The notes beneath the pieces are model-generated. The model was not told the origin of the DNA and ran no database searches. It was given only the letters and a program-made list of their open reading frames with translations. A program made the translations under genes and the position numbers. Shown here in pieces: positions 59,540 through 64,000 of a stretch of 64,000 nucleotides of DNA; positions within the stretch are counted from its first letter, which is position 1; each line of letters starts with the position of its first letter. Origin of the DNA: Ferdinandcohnia sp047246645 (GTDB lineage: Bacteria > Bacillota > Bacilli > Bacillales > Bacillaceae_L); NCBI RefSeq assembly GCF_047246645.1, contig NZ_JBFOKR010000005.1, forward strand, positions 1 to 64,000, in the 5' to 3' direction.

Positions 59540-59589
59540 AGAGGATGGTTTATATGGATACTTGTGTTCTATGAACCTCTCTTTTGTAC

Positions 59590-59623
59590 ATGCCTTGGTA
59601 GCTATGCTATCGAGGCATTTTTT
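59590..59623 (+). terminator. riboswitch-linked terminator
   Basis: Stem ATGCCTTGGTAGC/GCTATCGAGGCAT with GT pairs, and a six- to seven-T tail, between the aptamer and the permease gene. Confidence 0.82.
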
Positions 59624-59708
59624 AATTGTAGTGGGGAAAACTAAGTATAAAATTTTTATTTTACTGTCAGATTTATTATAAACATACCACTATGGGGAGA
59701 GATGGCAT

Positions 59709-61007
59709 ATGCCTATGCACACTTATTTTAAATTTAGCGAACGTCAAACAACCTTTAAGCAGGAATTCATTGGGGGGTTAACAACATTTTTATCAATGGC
59801 ATATATTCTTGTTGTTAATCCACTAGTACTAAGTGAGTCTGGGATGGACAAGGGTGCTGTATTTACTGCAACTGCAATCACAGCGATTATCGGTTCCTTG
59901 CTAATTGGCTTACTAGCGAATTATCCAATTGGAATTGCACCAAGTATGGGGTTAAACTCATTCTTTACGTATTCAGTTGTAATCGGGATGGGAATTCCAT
60001 GGGAGACAGCGTTAACAGGTGTTTTCATCTCAGGAATATTATTTGTAATTTTAAGTGTGTTAAAAATACGTGAAAAAATTATTAATGTCATTCCACAGGA
60101 TTTAAAATATGCGATAGCCGGTGGAATAGGATTCTTTGTAGCTTTTATCGGGTTGAAAAACGCGAAGATTATTCAGGGAAATGATGCGACGTTTGTTTCA
60201 TTAGGGGATTTTACTTCAGGTCCTACAGCTCTTGCGTTATTTGGATTTATCATTACATCCGTTATGCTAGTCAGGGGAGTTCGGGGCGGTATTTTTTATG
60301 GTATGGTCATCTCATCAATTGTCGGGATGATTGTAGGTATTATTGATAGACCAACAGGAATTATCGGAAGTATTCCAAGTCTTGAGCCTACATTTGGTGT
60401 CGTGTTTTCGGAGCTTCCAAATGTATTTACACCTGACTTATTTGTTGTTATATTCACTTTTTTATTTGTAGGTTTTTTTGATACTGCAGGAACGTTAATT
60501 GCAGTAGCTAGTCAAGCGGGTATCCTAAAGGAGAATAAAATTCCAAATGCTGGACCAGCTCTATTAGCTGATTCATCTGCCTCTGTTGTAGGTTCAATTT
60601 TGGGGACATCAACAACTGCTTCGTTTATAGAATCAACAGCAGGTATCGCTGCGGGAGCTCGTACAGGTTTTGCTTCTATTGTTATTTCAGGATTTTTCCT
60701 ATTATCGCTCTTTTTCTCACCATTGTTATCAGTCGTTACAGCCGAAATAACGGCTCCTGCACTAATCATTGTAGGTGCTATGATGGTTGCGGAAGTACGC
60801 CATATTGAATGGACGAAGCTTGATATAGCCATACCTGCATTTACAACGATTATTATGATGCCTTTAACATCAAGCGTCGCTACAGGGATTGCATTAGGGT
60901 TTATTATGTATCCTATTACAATGATTGCCTTGAAAAAGCATAGAGATGTGCATCCGATTATGTATGTTCTCTTTGTGATGTTTATTGCTTATTTTATTTA
61001 TATGTAG
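59709..61007 (+). CDS. NCS2 family guanine/hypoxanthine permease (PbuG-like)
   Basis: 432-aa AzgA-type nucleobase permease with about 12 membrane segments. N-terminal signature TFKQEFIGGLTTFLSMAYILVVNP and the helix-10 region TSTTASFIESTAGIAAGARTGFASI match PbuG/PbuO. Placement behind a guanine-class riboswitch agrees with uptake of hypoxanthine and guanine that is shut off when purines are plentiful. The start could also be ATG 59715. Confidence 0.93.
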   Translation: MPMHTYFKFSERQTTFKQEFIGGLTTFLSMAYILVVNPLVLSESGMDKGAVFTATAITAIIGSLLIGLLANYPIGIAPSMGLNSFFTYSVVIGMGIPWETALTGVFISGILFVILSVLKIREKIINVIPQDLKYAIAGGIGFFVAFIGLKNAKIIQGNDATFVSLGDFTSGPTALALFGFIITSVMLVRGVRGGIFYGMVISSIVGMIVGIIDRPTGIIGSIPSLEPTFGVVFSELPNVFTPDLFVVIFTFLFVGFFDTAGTLIAVASQAGILKENKIPNAGPALLADSSASVVGSILGTSTTASFIESTAGIAAGARTGFASIVISGFFLLSLFFSPLLSVVTAEITAPALIIVGAMMVAEVRHIEWTKLDIAIPAFTTIIMMPLTSSVATGIALGFIMYPITMIALKKHRDVHPIMYVLFVMFIAYFIYM

Positions 61008-61012
61008 ATAGT

Positions 61013-61044
61013 AGGGGGAGCCAGTAGTGGTTCCTCCTTTTTTC
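61013..61044 (+). terminator. terminator of the permease gene
   Basis: Stem GGGGGAGCC/GGTTCCTCC with GT pairs, 6-nt loop and six-T tail. Confidence 0.78.
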
Positions 61045-61128
61045 ACCTAAACAAGGAGGTAAGCAGAAAATAAGCAAAATGAGATAATATAAGTATTTAC
61101 TTCTGATAGAAACTAGGAAGGTTATCCA

Positions 61129-61314
61129 ATGAAAACGTATAAACTAAAAACCAACTTTAAGGAACATAAAAGAGGTACACTGTTTTATTTAGTTTCAGAA
61201 TCGGAATTTATAGGAGTTAAAGAATTTATTTTGCGAACAGAAGATTTAAGGAGTAGTTTATCGATAAATGAAAAAGAACTACTTACATATTTTGTTTTTA
61301 TAAGGAATACCTAG
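61129..61314 (+). CDS. small protein of unknown function
   Basis: 61 aa, basic and without membrane segments: an N-terminal KLKTNFKEHKRGTLFYLV strand pattern and a helical end. A good AGGAAGG site 8 bases before the ATG supports translation. No family was recognised. It stands between terminators. Confidence 0.6.
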   Translation: MKTYKLKTNFKEHKRGTLFYLVSESEFIGVKEFILRTEDLRSSLSINEKELLTYFVFIRNT

Positions 61315-61356
61315 GATTTCCAAACATATAGATAGAAGCCGCTTACTGAATGAATG

Positions 61357-61391
61357 AAGAAACCGCCATCTACAGACGGCGGTTTCTTTGT
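61357..61391. terminator. bidirectional terminator before katG's stop
   Basis: Stem AAGAAACCGCC/GGCGGTTTCTT, 11-nt loop, shared by convergent genes. Confidence 0.87.
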
Positions 61392-61403
61392 ATTCATTAC
61401 TTC

Positions 61404-63617
61404 TTATTTTGTTAGTTGAGCTTCCTTACGGTTAGCCACTTTAAGATCGAAGCGGTCTGCATTCATAACTTTAACCCATGCAGCGATAAAGTCACGCACA
61501 AATTTTTCTTTGTTATCATCTTGAGCGTATACTTCTGCAATAGCACGGAGAATAGAGTTTGAACCGAATACTAGGTCTACTCTAGTTGCTGTACGAACTA
61601 CTTCACCTGTTTTACGGTCACGGCCTTCATAGACGTTTGCTCCTACAGGCTTCCATTGTACTCCCATGTCAAGCAAGTTAACAAAGAAATCATTTGTAAG
61701 TTGTTCTACATTGTCAGTGAATACGCCGTGTTGTGTACCACCGAAGTTTGTACCTAGAACACGCATACCGCCAATAAGAACAGTCATTTCTGGTGCAGTT
61801 AGGTTTAATAGTTGTGCTTTATCTATTAAGAGTTCTTCTGGACTTACACTATATTGTTTCTTTTGATAGTTACGGAAACCATCAGCTACTGGCTCTAATA
61901 CGTCAAAGCTTTCAGCATCTGTTTGCTCTTGTGTAGCGTCGCCACGTCCAGGAGCAAAAGGAACTGTAACGTCAAAGCCTGCATCACGAGCAGCTTTTTC
62001 GATAGCAGCACTACCGCCTAGAACAATTAGATCAGCCAAGCTGATGTCTTTATCTAGATCCTTTTGAATGCCTTCAAGTACTGTAAGAACTTGTGCAAGC
62101 TGTTCAGGTTGGTTTACTTCCCAATCCTTCTGTGGTGAAAGGCGGATACGTCCTCCATTTGCACCACCACGGTGATCAGAACCACGGTACGTACTTGCTG
62201 AAGCCCAAGCAGTTGTTACAAGTTTGCTAACAGTAAGACCTGAGTCTAGGATTTTCGCTTTAATTTCAGCTATGTCAGCATCAGTTAAATCATAGTTACC
62301 AGCTGGTACTGGATCTTGCCAGATAAAATCTTCTTCTGGAACTTCAGGTCCAAGGTATCTAGCTTTTGGTCCCATGTCACGGTGTAATAGCTTAAACCAA
62401 GCACGACCAAATGCAGCTGCAAATTCTTCTGGATTCTCATGGAAGCGACGAGAAATCTTTTCGTAAATTGGATCATGAATTAACGCTAAGTCTGATGTAA
62501 ACATAACCGTTGGAACTTTAATAGACGGATCTTCTACATCTGGTGCTAGATGCTCCTCAGCAGGATCTACAGCCATCCATTGCCATGCACCTGCAGGACT
62601 CTTTGTAAGCCACCATTGATATCCGAACAATAAATCAAAGTAACCATTATCCCATTGTGTAGGATTAGCAGTCCAAGAACCTTCGAGTCCACTAGAGATA
62701 GTGTCACGACCTTTTCCTGAACCGTAGGTACTTTCCCAACCTAAGCCTTGTGCTTCAATTGGAGCAGCCTCTGGTTCTGGGCCAACTTGAGAAGCATCTC
62801 CAGCACCGTGTGCCTTACCGAAAGTATGTCCTCCTGCAATCAAGGCAACTGTTTCTTCATCATTCATTCCCATACGTGCAAATGTTTCACGAATGTCTTT
62901 AGCAGAAGCAAGAGGGTCTGGTTTACCGTTAGGACCTTCTGGGTTAACGTAGATTAATCCCATCTGAACAGCAGCAAGTGGATTCTCAAGGTCACGTTCA
63001 CCAGTGTAACGTTTGTCATCTAGCCATTCTGTTTCAGCACCCCAATAGATGTCTTCTTCTGGATGCCAAATGTCAGCACGACCTGCTCCAAAACCTATGA
63101 CAGGACCACCCATGTCCTCAATCGCAACATTACCTGCCATAACAAGCAAGTCTGCCCAAGAGATTTTATTACCATACTTTTGCTTAATCGGCCATAGAAT
63201 ACGGCGTGCTTTATCAAGGCTAACGTTGTCTGGCCAGCTATTAAGTGGAGCGAAACGTTGGTTACCAGTTCCACCACCGCCACGGCCATCGCCATTACGA
63301 TAAGTACCTGCGGCATGCCAAGACATACGAATGAAGAATGGACCATAATGGCCATAGTCTGCTGGCCACCAATCTTGACTGTTTTTCATTAGGTCTTTAA
63401 GGTCCTGCTTAAGAGCATCATAGTCTAACTTTGAGAATTCCTCTACGTAATCAAAGTCTTCACCCATAGGGTTTGATTTTGTGTCATGTTGACGGAGGAT
63501 ATTCAGGTTTAACGCGTTTGGCCACCAGTCTCGGTTTGTAGTACCACTTGATTTTGGACTAGTAGCACCGCCGTGAAACGGGCAGCCTCCAGTGGTTGCA
63601 TTTTCTTTATGATCCAT
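61404..63617 (-). CDS. katG: catalase-peroxidase KatG
   Basis: 737-aa bifunctional heme enzyme (catalase and broad peroxidase), made of two homologous peroxidase domains. The active-site Arg-Trp-His triad is in FFIRMSWHAAGTYR (about 97), the proximal His in ALIAGGHTFGKAHGAG (about 262), and the Met-Tyr-Trp adduct residues of the family are in place (MGLIYVNPEGPNG for the Tyr-Met region). Its second domain begins around residue 420. I chose the ATG at 63617 over the TTG at 63626 because the AAGGAGAG site abuts the TTG. Two PerR-like boxes lie upstream. Confidence 0.95.
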   Translation of the reverse strand: MDHKENATTGGCPFHGGATSPKSSGTTNRDWWPNALNLNILRQHDTKSNPMGEDFDYVEEFSKLDYDALKQDLKDLMKNSQDWWPADYGHYGPFFIRMSWHAAGTYRNGDGRGGGGTGNQRFAPLNSWPDNVSLDKARRILWPIKQKYGNKISWADLLVMAGNVAIEDMGGPVIGFGAGRADIWHPEEDIYWGAETEWLDDKRYTGERDLENPLAAVQMGLIYVNPEGPNGKPDPLASAKDIRETFARMGMNDEETVALIAGGHTFGKAHGAGDASQVGPEPEAAPIEAQGLGWESTYGSGKGRDTISSGLEGSWTANPTQWDNGYFDLLFGYQWWLTKSPAGAWQWMAVDPAEEHLAPDVEDPSIKVPTVMFTSDLALIHDPIYEKISRRFHENPEEFAAAFGRAWFKLLHRDMGPKARYLGPEVPEEDFIWQDPVPAGNYDLTDADIAEIKAKILDSGLTVSKLVTTAWASASTYRGSDHRGGANGGRIRLSPQKDWEVNQPEQLAQVLTVLEGIQKDLDKDISLADLIVLGGSAAIEKAARDAGFDVTVPFAPGRGDATQEQTDAESFDVLEPVADGFRNYQKKQYSVSPEELLIDKAQLLNLTAPEMTVLIGGMRVLGTNFGGTQHGVFTDNVEQLTNDFFVNLLDMGVQWKPVGANVYEGRDRKTGEVVRTATRVDLVFGSNSILRAIAEVYAQDDNKEKFVRDFIAAWVKVMNADRFDLKVANRKEAQLTK

Positions 63618-63677
63618 ATTTCTCAACTCTCCTTATATGTAAGATTAATAATTATGAATCTAGTTTATGAACTAAAT

Positions 63678-63709
63678 TTATAATTATTGTTATTCTGTAA
63701 TTATTATAA
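63678..63709 (-). promoter_or_regulatory. two PerR-like boxes before katG
   Basis: 63678-63692 (TTATAATTATTGTTA) and, on the minus strand, 63695-63709 (TTATAATAATTACAG) each match 12 of the 14 fixed bases of the PerR box TTATAAT-N-ATTATAA. They are 2 bp apart, 60-90 bp before the katG start. Peroxide control by PerR is expected for catalase genes in Bacillus. Confidence 0.6.
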
Positions 63710-63786
63710 TATAAGATTCGTTAAATTGAAAGTAAAATAGAGTATAAGAATGATAGTTTATTTATTGTAGTGACTAAAACACTGAT

Positions 63787-63996
63787 TTAGTCCTTGGAAG
63801 AAGTACTATATAGAAGGAGATTATAGAATTCACGAACGATATCTTTGTTGCGAAATACTATATGTAATTGAGAATTCAATGCAATTTGCTTCAATGTGAA
63901 TTTGAAAACATGATTTATTTTTCGTAGGGAGTACATACATATTTTAAAATTTAAAACAAATCGTACAATCTGAGGATAGTGTAAGAGAATTAACAT
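63787..63996 (-). CDS. possible small or decayed ORF
   Basis: 69-codon frame rich in Leu, Ile, Lys and Asn. No clear ribosome binding site is within the window, and no recognised motif is present. The upstream end is near the window edge, so it may be the 3' end of a truncated gene or not real. The rest of 63710-64000 shows nothing else. Confidence 0.25.
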   Translation of the reverse strand: MLILLHYPQIVRFVLNFKICMYSLRKINHVFKFTLKQIALNSQLHIVFRNKDIVREFYNLLLYSTSSKD

Positions 63997-64000
63997 AGTG

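Overview
The window looks like chromosomal DNA from a low-GC, endospore-forming member of the Bacillaceae. The grounds are the AT-rich composition, AGGAGG-type ribosome binding sites, strong intrinsic terminators between transcription units, and spore-associated genes (CwlJ, a YjcZ-type peptide, a SASP-like peptide, manganese catalase). The tRNA cluster at the left edge also has the same gene order as the Bacillus subtilis trnD cluster: Val-Met-Asp-Phe-Thr-Tyr-Trp-His-Gln-Gly-Cys-Leu-Leu. An rRNA operon probably lies just left of the window. No species can be named from the sequence alone.

Layout. 1-1662: 13 tRNA genes and two truncated 5' tRNA copies. 1.7-4.1 kb: small metabolic and membrane genes. 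4.3-8.4 kb: a sugar ABC importer of the XylFGH/ChvE-GguAB type behind a cre-like site. 8.4-13.0 kb: a YhgE-like exported protein and an MMPL transporter, divergent from a TetR regulator. 13.9-17.2 kb: a GntR (YtrA-type) ABC operon whose leader carries four copies of one operator. 17.3-28.7 kb: a sigma factor, small spore and membrane proteins, a DUF2975/HTH pair, two flavin enzymes, and a ROK regulator with an MFS transporter. 28.6-30.3 kb: a complete IS1595-family element with a passenger gene and 8-bp target duplications, inserted exactly at the stop codon of a DUF817 gene. 30.4-31.5 kb: Mn catalase and a SASP-like peptide. 31.7-34.1 kb: ktrAB potassium uptake behind a c-di-AMP riboswitch. 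34.2-41.1 kb: sigma factor, glyoxalase-fold protein, amidohydrolase, CDF transporter, lipoprotein, FAD/Rieske oxidoreductase, CwlJ.

The most interesting region is 41.3-56.4 kb. It holds an ABC exporter, three paralogous soluble PAS histidine kinases and one ComA-like response regulator. These are interleaved with a copper operon (CsoR-like protein, CopZ, CopA), a Met/His-rich exported protein and a MacAB/YknXYZ-like efflux operon. Several promoters share a TTGCGG-type box exactly 22 bp upstream of a -10 hexamer. The box is repeated upstream with a 20-22 bp period. TTGCGG is the known half-site of B. subtilis ComA, and the regulator's recognition helix resembles ComA. Two of the three kinases have lost ATP-binding residues. 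I infer one envelope/metal stress regulon driven by one complete kinase and two degenerate partners.

56.4-64 kb: a CPBP-family membrane protein convergent with its likely TetR repressor (matching palindromes at both promoters), a two-domain acetyltransferase, a guanine-class riboswitch with a purine permease, a small unknown protein, and katG behind two PerR-like boxes.
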